From assembly GCF_947504215.1 (NCBI RefSeq), contig NZ_CANNGO010000019.1, forward strand, positions 1 to 60,140: a DNA stretch of 60,140 nucleotides, in the 5' to 3' direction. The notes below the pieces were generated by a model that had not been told where the DNA came from, did no database searches, and worked only from the letters and a program-made list of their open reading frames with translations. This document shows positions 8,131 to 16,813 of the stretch, piece after piece. Within the stretch, counting starts at the first letter, position 1. Each line of letters starts with the position of its first letter. Made by a program: the position numbers and the translations under genes. The DNA comes from an uncultured Ruegeria sp. (lineage in GTDB: Bacteria; Pseudomonadota; Alphaproteobacteria; Rhodobacterales; Rhodobacteraceae).

Positions 8131-8779
8131 GCTATTGCCAAATTGTTTGAGGCGGCATGACAAATGTTGTCAAGCCGCACTCAGGTCGTCATTTTAGAGA
8201 TGTACACCTCCCAGAGGCTGAACGTATCGGAATGTGGTGTTGATACAAGTTTGCGGTGAGTTGATATCTGCGGGGACGGAATACTAATTTGATCTGGTCA
8301 TGCACAGATAGAAACCTCTGTGCATGGCGATGTGATTTGAAACGCCCAAATATCTTCTTTCGTTTCCGGGTCGGTCTATGCGACACTTCGATTGCGTTGT
8401 TTAGGCCTTTGTGGGCACGATCGTCAGTCTTGGGAGCCAGGTTATCGACCGGTTGATGTGGCTGCGGATCGAAATCACGACTTCGTCCATGTGCCGCTTG
8501 TCGTTCGGTTGCGCTCGATCCCGCCGGATAAAGTCTGCGAAGTGTTGCCCGAAGAGATTCACCTATAGCCGGATCGCTTCCCAGCTTACAATCACGTCGC
8601 GCTCTGCCAACAGATCTTCAACATCTGCCGTGCTCAGTGCAAAGCGGTGGCACGCCCAGACTCCCCAAGCAATGATCTCACGCGGAAAGTGGAACCCTCT
8701 CAGCCGGGGCATGTTGGTCGGAATGTTCATGACCTGCAGATAGCTCGGACAAGTCAGGCAAGCAACTTGGCAATACCTT
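8128..8779 (-). mobile_element. Decayed IS6-family insertion sequence
   Basis: The ends form inverted repeats: GCTATTGCCAAATTG at the left, and AGGTATTGCCAAGTTGC reading in from the right. Between them a minus-strand transposase is recognisable, so the element is about 650 bp instead of the usual near 800 bp. The missing part is the centre of the transposase. Confidence 0.65.
8189..8743 (-). pseudogene. IS6-family transposase pseudogene, catalytic core deleted
   Basis: Read on the minus strand it begins MNIPTNMPRLRGFHFPREII with the WACHRFALSTADVEDLLAER helix-turn-helix region typical of the family, has an in-frame TAG where a Trp is expected (EAIRL*VN), and reaches HMDEVVISIR, the first catalytic Asp. 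It then jumps, with a frame change, to DDRAHKGLNNAIEVSHRPT and HAQRFLSVHDQI, the family's C-terminal region. The middle, including the second and third catalytic acids, is gone. Confidence 0.7.
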
Positions 8780-8980
8780 ATGGCAGTTTCTGCAGAAGAT
8801 ATGTCTTTAGGCTGAGCAATCCCATAGATCCAACGAGGCTCTTCACAAGTCGAGAGGAATTATGAATAGAACGTTAACGAAGTGTTTCTCATCCGTTCAA
8901 TGTTAGTTTTGCATGTTGAGAATTGCTCGCTTTGGCGACAAGGCTGCAAAACCGGAAAGTGGAAGGGCTAAGGAGGTCGG

Positions 8981-9273
8981 ATGTTAGACTTTTTGCTGAC
9001 TTTCAGTGCTGCTTCGACTTGGATCAGTGTTGGAATTCTTGCGAGCTTCAATTTTGCCTAGGTACAAGGACACTAAAATCGGTGTATGAACCATCAACCC
9101 CAGAAACTGCTATATTGAATGCTCTACTACTGCATGACAGCGATTCAGAGTATGGCGCCGCCATGTGGGCGGCATGTGTTCTGATGGCCCTCCACAAAGA
9201 GCAGACTTATTTGTTGTCCGAATATGCAAACACATGGGCCAGCAAATTTGAACTCTCTGGCCTCAGAGAGTAG
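8981..9273 (+). pseudogene. Small frameshifted membrane-protein-like gene
   Basis: ATG at 8981 follows a near-perfect AAGGAGGT site and encodes a 26-residue hydrophobic peptide (MLDFLLTFSAASTWISVGIL...) ending at TAG 9059-9061. In another frame, from about 9082 to 9273, a protein-like stretch continues (TPETAILNALLLHDSDSEYG, then AAMWAACVLMALHKEQ). One frameshift near 9060 would join them into a protein of about 95 aa with a signal/membrane segment. Unrecognised; it could instead be a genuine 26-aa small protein. Confidence 0.3.
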
Positions 9274-9344
9274 CCACCCAACATTTTCACACAGCTTAAT
9301 AGATTTGACAAATAAATTCCTCGTTTCCGAAAAAGGGTAAGCCT

Positions 9345-9893
9345 GTGAAACTTGTAACGTTAGAAGGTAATTTGGTTTTGGACGGATCAACAATAGGTGG
9401 GCATGCCACACTGCGGCATATTGAGGGAACTTTGAAATGGTTCTCGGCCAAGAAAGGATACGGTTTTGTAACCTGCAGTGTGACCGGCGAGGATGCATTA
9501 ATACATCAGAACGCGCTGCATGATTTTGGCCAGACTTCAATCGCAAATGGGTGCACGCTCGAGGCATTGGCAAGTGTCAAACAGAGAGGACTTCAAATCG
9601 TTGAGATCTTGGGCATCCGGTCAGACGCGTCCTCGACAGTCCAGCACGACAAGCATATTGAACTCCAACCGATCAAACCGGCTTCAATATTGCCTGCAAG
9701 GGTCAGGTGGTTCTGCGAGGAAAAGTCCTACGGTTTCGTCAATGTCTTTGATGACACCAGAGACTGCTTTTTGCACGCGAACATACTTGATAAAGCTGGA
9801 CTCGGATCGGTGGCTGTCGGAGAAGCACTTGGCGTCGAAGTGATCGATCGGCCCGGTGGCCGAGTTGTCGTCTCAGTTCGACCCTGGACCTGA
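9345..9893 (+). CDS. Protein with two cold-shock domains
   Basis: 182 residues starting at GTG 9345. The first cold-shock domain covers about residues 26-92 with the RNP-1-like KWFSAKKGYGFVT, the second about 115-180 with RWFCEEKSYGFVNVF followed by DCFLHANIL. In each, the aromatic K.YGF motif that contacts single-stranded nucleic acid is kept. The first domain's RNP-2 is less usual (DALIHQNAL). Double-CSD proteins of this length are common in alphaproteobacteria and are thought to act as RNA chaperones or regulators. An N-terminal extension of about 25 residues has no known motif. It stands alone between IS remnants. Confidence 0.8.
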   Translation: MKLVTLEGNLVLDGSTIGGHATLRHIEGTLKWFSAKKGYGFVTCSVTGEDALIHQNALHDFGQTSIANGCTLEALASVKQRGLQIVEILGIRSDASSTVQHDKHIELQPIKPASILPARVRWFCEEKSYGFVNVFDDTRDCFLHANILDKAGLGSVAVGEALGVEVIDRPGGRVVVSVRPWT

Positions 9894-10296
9894 GTCAGCT
9901 TCCGCTGGATAGTCGTTCAGAAGGATTAGTTATTCGCCTTCAAGTTGCGGATGGCGATAACTCCACCCAGGCAATCATCTATTGGGTATTGCCAAATTGC
10001 TTGCTTGGATGCACCGCCGCATCTTCGCCAAACCCCCACGTTGCCCCCAGCAAGACCGGCCCTTACCAGCCATTAATCGTAGGGTAGCGATGCTGCGGCG
10101 CAGCCCGTCGAACCTGCCGTTCGTCGAGCGCGCAAAATCAAAGGTCACGTGAATTGACAGGCAACGCAACAAACCAGTCGTTTCCGACCAATTCAGCCGT
10201 GACGGCTTTCTCTGGTGAGATGTAACCAGTCATCTCGAATCTGGATTAGATTCGCCTTTTTGGCTAACTTGTTGTTTGAGCTAGGGAGGTTTGGCA
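9894..10296. other. Intergenic with a solo IS-end remnant
   Basis: GGGTATTGCCAAATTGCTTGC at 9985-10005 matches the terminal sequence of the decayed IS at 8128-8779, so a further scrap of that element lies here. Copy B of the dispersed repeat is at 10091-10140. The rest, including the promoter region of the cyclase gene, holds nothing recognised. Confidence 0.5.
10091..10140 (+). repeat. Dispersed intergenic repeat, copy B
   Basis: GCTGCGGCGCAGC hairpin followed by CCTGCCGTTCGTCGAGCGCGC and AAAATCA; the TTCGCTGC core is altered to TTCGTCG here. Confidence 0.45.
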
Positions 10297-12168
10297 TTGG
10301 AACGACGCCTCACGGCGATAGTTGCTGCAGACGTAGTGGGATATAGCCGCCTCATCCGAGAAGATGAAACAGGCACGCTGGAGTCCATTAAGGCACATCG
10401 CGAAGATCTGATAGAACCTATCGTTTCAGCCCGCAAAGGGCGCATCGTCAAATTGATGGGCGATGGTTTATTGATCGAATTTGCCAGCGCCGTTGAAGCG
10501 GTACAATGCGCGATAGAGTTTCAACATTTCATCGGGTTGAAAAACAAGGACGTCCTGGAAAAGAACCAGATACACTACCGTATCGGGATCAACGTTGGCG
10601 ATATCGTCGTGGAGGATGATGACATCTACGGGGACGGTGTAAATGTCGCTTCGCGGCTAGAAGGTTTGGCTGTGCCCGATGGTATCTTTTTGACGACCAG
10701 TGTATTTGACCAGGTAAAGGACAAACTCGACCTCAACATCGAAGACCTTGGACTGCGCGAGGTCAAGAACATCGCAGAACCTATACGTGTTTTCAGCCTG
10801 TTGCTTGATGACAAAGCAACGGCTCTCGTTACCACTATTACCCGACCCGTAGAACCAGCACGTCGCTCATTGTTGGTCGCTGTTGTGGTCGCGGCTGCAG
10901 TCGTGATCGGGGGGATGGTCTTTTGGCAAACTTGGAACACTTCGAACCAATCGCCGGATCTCTCTACTGTCTCACCAACCGGCAAACCGTCTATTGCCGT
11001 ACTGGCGTTTGACAATTTGAACAGCGACCCGGAACATGATTACCTCAGCGACAGCTTCAGCGAAAACATCATCACCGCGCTCTCCCGATTTGTCGACTTT
11101 TTCGTAATCTCCCGCAATTCGACATTTACCTACAAGGATCAACCGGTAAAGGTCCAACAAGTGGCCGAGGAACTGGGCGTTCGCTACGTTGTCGAGGGCA
11201 GTGTCCAAATATTGGGGGACAAGTTGCGGGTTACAGCGCAATTGATAGACGCAACAAATGGCAAGTATCTTTGGGCAGAAAACTACGACCGCAGCCTTGA
11301 AGATATATTTGCTGTTCAGGACGAAGTCACGCGAACGATCGCTCTAACCCTCAACGAAAACATCGATCTGGCTGAGTATGACCGGCTAGAACACCAACCC
11401 ACTGACAACTTGAATGCATACGAGCTTTTTAAGCGCGCGCAGGAACAAGCGTTCACATTCACGAAAGAAGGCAACATTATTGCGATGGAGCTGAGCGAGA
11501 AGGCAATCGAGCTCGACCCTAATTTTGCCAGCGCATACATCGAACTCGCATGGGCCCATAACTTCGGCTACCGCTGGGGGTGGACTGAAATTACTTCTCG
11601 CGAAGAATCTTTGGCTCTCGCATTTGAAATGGCCAGAAAGGCGATAAAACTGGAGCCATTCAATTTCAAAGCGCATCAGGTTTTGGCAAGTGTTACAGTG
11701 CAAAGTGGCGATCTTGAGAAGGCCGCATCACTTTACGAGAAGGCGATATCGTTAAACCCGAACTCCGCTCAGGTACTGGCAGATTCCATTGATCCTCTGA
11801 TTTACAGTGGAAAGGCAGCTGAAGCCGTTGACCGGATGAAGGCTGCAATACGCCTCAATCCACATCATCCAGACTGGTATCTGTGGAATTTGGGTTGGGC
11901 CCAGTACTTTGCAGAGGACTACGAGGGAGCTCTCGCTTCGATTGAGAAGATGAACGGCGTCCCGGATCGCCTCAGACGTACCCTTGCCCCTATATTGTTG
12001 CAGTTGGGGCGGGATGACGAGGCGCGCATAATGATGGGCGAGTTCCTAACAGACAATCCCGACTACGATATTGAAGAAGCAAAAACGGCACCATTCACCG
12101 ACAAAGAGTTCCACAACCGCTGGTTAGACGATTTGCGAGCATTGGGAGTCCCGGAAAACGCGTCATAG
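10297..12168 (+). CDS. Class III adenylate/guanylate cyclase with TolB-like domain and TPRs
   Basis: About 623 residues. TTG at 10297 was chosen because GGGAGG lies 7 nt upstream and family members start MERRL.AIVAADVVGYSR; TTG at 10291 is the alternative. The cyclase domain (about 1-175) keeps both metal-binding Asp residues, in AADVVGYS (Asp12) and LMGDGLLIEF (Asp56), plus YGDGVNVASRLE. One membrane segment follows at about 191-211. Then a TolB-N/FlgO-like domain (about 225-360: KPSIAVLAFDNLNSDPEHDY, GVRYVVEGSVQ, RVTAQLID). TPR-like helices fill the C terminus to 623. The predicted role is cyclic-nucleotide synthesis, anchored in the inner membrane with a periplasmic protein-binding part. 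No neighbour suggests the signal. Confidence 0.85.
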   Translation: MERRLTAIVAADVVGYSRLIREDETGTLESIKAHREDLIEPIVSARKGRIVKLMGDGLLIEFASAVEAVQCAIEFQHFIGLKNKDVLEKNQIHYRIGINVGDIVVEDDDIYGDGVNVASRLEGLAVPDGIFLTTSVFDQVKDKLDLNIEDLGLREVKNIAEPIRVFSLLLDDKATALVTTITRPVEPARRSLLVAVVVAAAVVIGGMVFWQTWNTSNQSPDLSTVSPTGKPSIAVLAFDNLNSDPEHDYLSDSFSENIITALSRFVDFFVISRNSTFTYKDQPVKVQQVAEELGVRYVVEGSVQILGDKLRVTAQLIDATNGKYLWAENYDRSLEDIFAVQDEVTRTIALTLNENIDLAEYDRLEHQPTDNLNAYELFKRAQEQAFTFTKEGNIIAMELSEKAIELDPNFASAYIELAWAHNFGYRWGWTEITSREESLALAFEMARKAIKLEPFNFKAHQVLASVTVQSGDLEKAASLYEKAISLNPNSAQVLADSIDPLIYSGKAAEAVDRMKAAIRLNPHHPDWYLWNLGWAQYFAEDYEGALASIEKMNGVPDRLRRTLAPILLQLGRDDEARIMMGEFLTDNPDYDIEEAKTAPFTDKEFHNRWLDDLRALGVPENAS

Positions 12169-12350
12169 CCGTTTGGGATAGCGTTCGTGTAACGGATAAC
12201 TACGCCAAAACAGACGTTTGTAAGATTCGTAACAAACTCACTTTTAGACTCTTTGAAGACCTCCGGGAAGCCACAGCAACGCCCCTGCACTGTCAAAGAA
12301 CTAACTACGCAGAACGGCCCAAACCGGACATTGAACACCCAAGCAAGATT

Positions 12351-12397
12351 CTGCGGTCGCAGCCTGCTTTGCGGTCATTCGCTGCAAGCGCATAATT
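12351..12397 (+). repeat. Dispersed intergenic repeat, copy C
   Basis: CTGCGGTCGCAG hairpin, then GCGGTCATTCGCTGCAAGCG and CATAATTT. TTCGCTGCAAGCGC at 12378-12391 is identical over 14 nt to sites at 54204-54217 and, inverted, 58552-58565. The rest of the 12169-12441 gap shows nothing else. Confidence 0.55.
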
Positions 12398-12441
12398 TAA
12401 CTGCTAACGAATTCACACATCGCGGGACAAAGCAGACTTTG

Positions 12442-12660
12442 TCATCCGCAGCAGCTATCGCCGTTCTGGATCGGCGGGCAAGGCACCGTTGCATAGGAGC
12501 AGTAGACACAACAATCCCCTTCCAACGGTTTCAAGACCGCTGTGCATGACTTGCATTCATAGAACCACTGGCAAGCATCCGTCGGCATTACTTCGGTTTC
12601 TCTGTGGCCGCATTTCGGGCAAGTCAGGGTGCTTTCAAGCACTACGGTTTGTTCTGTCAT
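12442..12660 (-). CDS. Small CxxC protein of mercury-type modules
   Basis: 72 residues. Two CxxC knuckles (TCPKCGHR near residue 13, ECKSC near 35) form a probable zinc ribbon. A second Cys-rich motif, GDCCVYCSYATVPCPPIQ (residues 48-65), is the diagnostic block of small proteins found beside MerT-like genes, and the protein ends DSCCG. It starts 4 nt after the MerT-like stop codon, so the two are one operon, transcribed divergently from merR. The Cys content suggests binding of a thiophilic metal; the exact role is not known. Confidence 0.65.
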   Translation of the reverse strand: MTEQTVVLESTLTCPKCGHRETEVMPTDACQWFYECKSCTAVLKPLEGDCCVYCSYATVPCPPIQNGDSCCG

Positions 12661-12664
12661 AGTC

Positions 12665-12988
12665 TCACATCTGCATTATCAGGTAATCATTGATCCGGGC
12701 CTCATAAAAGACGACGACCCAAGCCAAGCCTGTGATTGCCGTCGTCCCCGAAAGCCACCATTTCAACTTTGGTAGGGAACCTCGCTGATAAGATACAAGC
12801 CACGATATCGCGACAAGCACAGTCGAAATCGTCAATACGTAGTAGCTTGCCGCCGCGATCTTTCCGAAAATAGCCAACCAACTGCCCCCTAGTCCCAGCA
12901 ACATCATTGTCATGGGCAATACACAGCAAGTCGCAACGCCAAGTGCTGACAGTGATCCGAGATAACTAACGCTAAGGTACTTCTGCAT
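12665..12988 (-). CDS. merT: MerT-like mercuric ion transport protein
   Basis: 107 residues from the ATG at 12988, which has AAGGGA at proper spacing; the longer open frame runs through the promoter. Three membrane helices are evident (about 8-34, 38-60 and 75-98). The vicinal cysteine pair lies in the first helix (VATCCVLPM, Cys20-Cys21), as in MerT, which receives Hg(II) from periplasmic Cys pairs and passes it to the cytoplasm. No second cytosolic Cys pair is seen, so it belongs to the shorter MerT-like group. No merA or merP follows in this window, so resistance by reduction cannot be completed by these genes alone. Confidence 0.65.
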   Translation of the reverse strand: MQKYLSVSYLGSLSALGVATCCVLPMTMMLLGLGGSWLAIFGKIAAASYYVLTISTVLVAISWLVSYQRGSLPKLKWWLSGTTAITGLAWVVVFYEARINDYLIMQM

Positions 12989-13031
12989 TTCATTCCCTTG
13001 ATCAATTTTAGGTGTCGAAACGACAGCCATT

Positions 13032-13062
13032 GGTATAACTTCTGTAGTCGCTACAGGATCAA
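13032..13062 (-). promoter_or_regulatory. MerR-type promoter/operator with 19-bp spacer
   Basis: Read on the minus strand: -35 TTGATC (13057-13062), a 19-nt spacer, then -10 TATACC (13032-13037). The spacer contains the perfect dyad CTGTAG-CGA-CTACAG (13042-13056). An over-long 19-bp spacer with a central dyad is the hallmark of promoters activated by MerR-family DNA distortion. It would drive the merT-like operon and lies 15 nt from the merR start. Confidence 0.75.
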
Positions 13063-13077
13063 GACGGAAAAACTCAC

Positions 13078-13467
13078 ATGTTTGCGATTGGGGAAGCATC
13101 CCGGCAAAGCGGTGTCGGTATTGAAACGATCCGCTACTATGAGCGCGAAGGGATCGTGCCCAAACCAGAACGGGCACCGAATAATCGCCGGATGTACTCT
13201 GCGCACGATGTTGGAAGGCTTCGTTTCCTGAAAAAGTGCCGTGATTTGGGCTTTCCGCTAGCCGATACCAAGACGCTTCTCAGCCTGTCCGAAGGCGACG
13301 GAGAGGATTGCCGATCCGTAAAAGAGCTGGCTGAGCTTCATATCTTCAATGTGCGTGAAAAGATAAACGAGCTCAAGCGATTGGAAGCGGCGCTGAGCGA
13401 ACTCACAGCCAACTGCGACAGCGGGAATGTCTCTTGCCCCATGCTCTCAAGACTGCGTACCGACTAG
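13078..13467 (+). CDS. merR: MerR-family transcriptional regulator, mercury type
   Basis: 129 residues. The N-terminal winged helix-turn-helix is complete (FAIGEASRQSGVGIETIRYY, then NNRRMYSAHDVGRLRFLKKC). A long dimerisation helix follows. Cysteines are in EDCRSV (about 80), NCDSG (about 114) and SCPML (about 120), the layout of the three Hg-binding cysteines of MerR. It is divergent from the merT-like operon with the dyad between them, as in classical mer systems. A related metal (lead, cadmium) cannot be ruled out from sequence alone. Confidence 0.8.
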   Translation: MFAIGEASRQSGVGIETIRYYEREGIVPKPERAPNNRRMYSAHDVGRLRFLKKCRDLGFPLADTKTLLSLSEGDGEDCRSVKELAELHIFNVREKINELKRLEAALSELTANCDSGNVSCPMLSRLRTD

Positions 13468-13578
13468 TGGAACTTTGGGCTCAGAGCGGACATCCGACGC
13501 TTTCGTTAAGGCTTGCAGTCTGTCCCGACACGATAAGCAGCGGCAGTGCGGACGAAGCGAACTTCCGATTTGCTCATT

Positions 13579-14811
13579 TCAATGTCGGCTTTCGATACGT
13601 GTTAGGTAATCGTCGACTATTTCTTCCCAGAGAGTTGGCTGGAACATCAACCAATGGCCTCTATTGTGGCCTGGAACAGACACGACATGAACTTCACTCT
13701 CAGCGCCCATCTCTTCCATTGCTGCAAGATTCGATAGCGAATGCTCAATGCTGTAAAACGCGTCGTCCTCGCCATAGACTGACAATACCTGACCATCAAA
13801 AGTGCCGATCCGCCGAAAGAGTATAGGATTGATTTCGGGGTCTCCAAAACGTTCTCCCATCCATCCTCCAACGAAGCTAATCACACCGGCAGCGTTTCCT
13901 GGATCGTCCCCGGCTTGCATGAGGGCAACAACGCCTCCGCGCGAGAAGCCTGAAAGAAGGACCGGTTCCAAACTCACATTGGGTCGCTGCTGCAACGCTC
14001 GCAGCGCAGCGTTTGCATCTACCAAAGCGCGTTCTGCCCCTGCCAACGATATTTGCGTGTCCGGCGAATATCCTTGCGACCGATCGTCAGCAAAGCCCTC
14101 ATCGTACAAACCATCAGAGCCACCCCGACCACGGCGCTGAGGGAATGCAACGATCCAACCGTGGGCGTTCAGAACATCTGCAAGCCAATCGTTGGCAAAG
14201 AACCGATTAAAAGCTTGTGGATCAGTCCCGTAGCCCGTTGACCCGTGATGAACGAGAGCCAGCGGGAACGGTCCGCCACCAACAGGCGCATAGACCGCGA
14301 CCGCAAGCTCAACTTTCGAACTGTCTTCTTGCAGTTCGGTTGCAAGGAATTCGCGCGTACCGAGCTCGAACCACTCGCTTGTCGGCGCTGCCAGGACAGC
14401 CGTGAGAGTTTGTCGCTCCAAAATGGCAAAACGATCCTCAGTCGGATAGATACCGCGCAACCGTCCGGTAGCTGAAATTGAGTATCGCGCAGCGAAGTCG
14501 CTATCGGTAAAAACCAGAGTGTCGCCGTCCGATCGCGCTTGGCTGCGGAACCAACTACCACTGCCATGATGGCCGCGCCCCACTGAATAGATGACACTGA
14601 ATAGCCCGTCTTCGTCCTGGCTTTCCACGACGAGAATGTGACTTCTCCAAGTGTCCCATCTTCCCGTCCAAACCCCGAGGAAGGGGGAATTATCCTGGGC
14701 GGTGATTTCGATATCGTCGGGCAGGGGAGCATCACCCACGAGGATTGATTCCTGTGCCAATGACTGACTGGTCAGAATGAAAAGCGTGGCGGTGGCAAAG
14801 ATGATGCGCAT
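13579..14811 (-). CDS. Secreted alpha/beta hydrolase (dienelactone-hydrolase-like)
   Basis: 410 residues from the ATG at 14811; the frame is open upstream to 14913 but the signal peptide begins here (MRIIFATATLFILTSQSLAQ, cleavage after AQ or so). The first 150 residues form a beta-rich N-terminal domain with WTGRWDTW. The hydrolase domain follows with the nucleophile elbow GFSRGG, a candidate acid in VYGEDDAFYS and a catalytic His in PGHNRGHW, so the triad is complete. The substrate is unknown; carboxylester or peptide hydrolysis in the periplasm is the general expectation for this family. It is convergent with merR. Confidence 0.7.
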   Translation of the reverse strand: MRIIFATATLFILTSQSLAQESILVGDAPLPDDIEITAQDNSPFLGVWTGRWDTWRSHILVVESQDEDGLFSVIYSVGRGHHGSGSWFRSQARSDGDTLVFTDSDFAARYSISATGRLRGIYPTEDRFAILERQTLTAVLAAPTSEWFELGTREFLATELQEDSSKVELAVAVYAPVGGGPFPLALVHHGSTGYGTDPQAFNRFFANDWLADVLNAHGWIVAFPQRRGRGGSDGLYDEGFADDRSQGYSPDTQISLAGAERALVDANAALRALQQRPNVSLEPVLLSGFSRGGVVALMQAGDDPGNAAGVISFVGGWMGERFGDPEINPILFRRIGTFDGQVLSVYGEDDAFYSIEHSLSNLAAMEEMGAESEVHVVSVPGHNRGHWLMFQPTLWEEIVDDYLTRIESRH

Positions 14812-15526
14812 GGCTGGTTTCCGAATGTCGTGGCTTGATACGAGGCGATACCAATAGAGCACAGAACGTGGGCACGGACATATATTAAGTGTTCGAGTCA
14901 CCGAAACTGACATTCGCCATCTTGCAGAAACTCGGGACTATGGGCTCCAAGCCGACATCGGATGCGGCGCGGCATCGGCGTGATAGAGGGTTTCCGGAGA
15001 TGCGAGGACGGCCCATTCCTTCCGTTCGTCAGCTTGGTTTGCGCCGCAGTGCGGCTCTCCCAAAGCGGACATTGACGACCGAGCGCAGCATTCACAAGGT
15101 TTGTGTTTCTCGGGTCGTTCCCGGTCATAGTGGCACGCTATCGTAAGATATCGTTGATATACTCGCCCGCAATGACCGTCGACGACACACATAAGCTCGT
15201 CGAAACGCCACAAACGTACAGAGTTTCACTAGGATTCAGGTAACTCGGAAGTGTCGACTGACAAGCCGAAAGACGATAGCGACGAAGCAGAATGTTGTCT
15301 CCCAGACGAGCGACCTCTGAAGCAAACTCAACACCCGTCGATCCAAACTGGCAAGTCACTGATCAATTGAGCTCACATGGAGCAGACGAAAGCTGCGCGG
15401 CAACTTGTTGCAAATATTCAATCTGTTGTTTCTCAAATTTGACCGCATGGATCTGACTTGGATCTGTTGAGATTGCACAACCACCCGCAATGGGGCACGG
15501 TGACCGTTCAACCTGGAAGGATGTTC
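14812..15526. other. Long gene-free stretch
   Basis: About 700 nt with only short, unconvincing frames. It holds copy D of the dispersed repeat and presumably the promoters of the hydrolase (minus) and the transporter (plus). A minus-strand frame at 15138-15359 was considered and rejected. Confidence 0.5.
15043..15093 (+). repeat. Dispersed intergenic repeat, copy D
   Basis: GCCGCAGTGCGGC hairpin followed by AAAGCGGACATTGACG and GAGCGCAGCATTC; the same order of elements as copy A, with a diverged core. Confidence 0.45.
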
Positions 15527-16714
15527 ATGGCCGCCGCAAAACCTACCAACCCGTGGCTCATTTTGCTGGGCCTTGCGCTTGGTGTCAGCATATCCAACGC
15601 TTTTGGTCGCTTTGCATACGGACTAATCCTGCCATCAATGAAAAGTAGCCTTGGCTGGAGCCTCACTCAATCCGGGTGGCTCAATACGGCCAATTCGATT
15701 GGCTACATAGTGGGTTCGATTCTAACGCTTTTACTGATCCGGCATTTTTCTCCGTCGCGATTATTTGCAAGCGGAACTGTGGCGACCGCACTGTGCCTTT
15801 TGGCGACCGGGTTTGATGAGAGCCTCGTGTTTCAAACTGCTTGTCGTACTTTGGTTGGGTTGTTTGGTGCACTTTCCTTTGTGTCCGGCGGCGTACTGGC
15901 TGCATCGCTGTTCCAAACCAGCGCCCGAAAGAATGCGTTGGCCATCGCCTTATACTTTGGCGGTGGCGGTGGATTTGGTATCGCATTATGTGGCGCGATC
16001 CTTCCGAGTATGTTGGACGTATTCGGACCACAATATTGGGACTGGGCGTGGATCGGGGTCGGGTTGGCAGCCCTGGTCATTTGCCCATTTTCGGTTTGGG
16101 CTTCCACAAAATTGAACCAAACCGAGCATGACGCCGCACTGCCTTCCATCCCACCGGTGCGCAGAATGCTTGGCGAACTCGGCGGGTATGCGCTGTTTGG
16201 ATTGGGTTACATTGTGTACGTCACTTTTATCTCGGTCTGGATGAAAGAGCAGCACTCCAGCGTCCTGTTGACCACCGCAACATGGATGGTTCTTGGCGTC
16301 AGTATTATGGCGTCTCCTTTTGTTTGGCGCGGGGTCTTGGCCCGCTTTTCATCCGGAACGCCGTTGGCGCTGATCCTTACCGGGGTTGCATTTGGATCAG
16401 CCCTGCCAATCCTGGTTCCATCCGGGTATGGATTGATTTTGTCGGCACTCGTGTTCGGACTGTCGGTCTTTATGCCACCCACTGCTGTCACCAGCTTTGT
16501 CCGTCAGAATGTGGATCAGCAGGATTGGGGCGCAACCGTTAGCTTTTTCACAGTCGTTTTCGCCATTTCACAGACGCTGGGACCTATCGGGGCTGGTATC
16601 ATTGGCGACTTGACCGGAGAAATTGGAGATAGCCTTGTCGTGGCCTCTGCGGTCCTGCTGATGGGTGCCCTTTGTGCTGCGATGCAAAAGCCACTCAGGC
16701 GGGAGGCGGCGTAG
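15527..16714 (+). CDS. MFS transporter, YbfB/YjiJ-like
   Basis: 395 residues from the ATG at 15527 (GGAAGG 6 nt upstream; ATG at 15521 and the longer frame from 15458 are alternatives). Twelve hydrophobic segments are visible in two groups of six. The first helix carries GVSISNAFGRFAYGLILP, close to the 'G.GR.AY..ILP' opening of YbfB/YjiJ-type major facilitator proteins, and the loop-2 region is NSIGYIVGS. No substrate can be told. It ends just before the malic enzyme gene on the other strand (convergent). Confidence 0.75.
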   Translation: MAAAKPTNPWLILLGLALGVSISNAFGRFAYGLILPSMKSSLGWSLTQSGWLNTANSIGYIVGSILTLLLIRHFSPSRLFASGTVATALCLLATGFDESLVFQTACRTLVGLFGALSFVSGGVLAASLFQTSARKNALAIALYFGGGGGFGIALCGAILPSMLDVFGPQYWDWAWIGVGLAALVICPFSVWASTKLNQTEHDAALPSIPPVRRMLGELGGYALFGLGYIVYVTFISVWMKEQHSSVLLTTATWMVLGVSIMASPFVWRGVLARFSSGTPLALILTGVAFGSALPILVPSGYGLILSALVFGLSVFMPPTAVTSFVRQNVDQQDWGATVSFFTVVFAISQTLGPIGAGIIGDLTGEIGDSLVVASAVLLMGALCAAMQKPLRREAA

Positions 16715-16813
16715 CCGCCGTATTCAGAACCATGCTGGTTCATTCCCTACTTGGACGCCGTGGGCTCTGGATGCGCAATGAGAAACCTTCCGGTCACTCC
16801 AGCCTGATCTGCT

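Noticed and set aside
15138..15359. 73-codon minus-strand frame
   Set aside because: No ribosome-binding site, no motif, and it lies in repeat-rich gene-free DNA; not enough support to call a gene.
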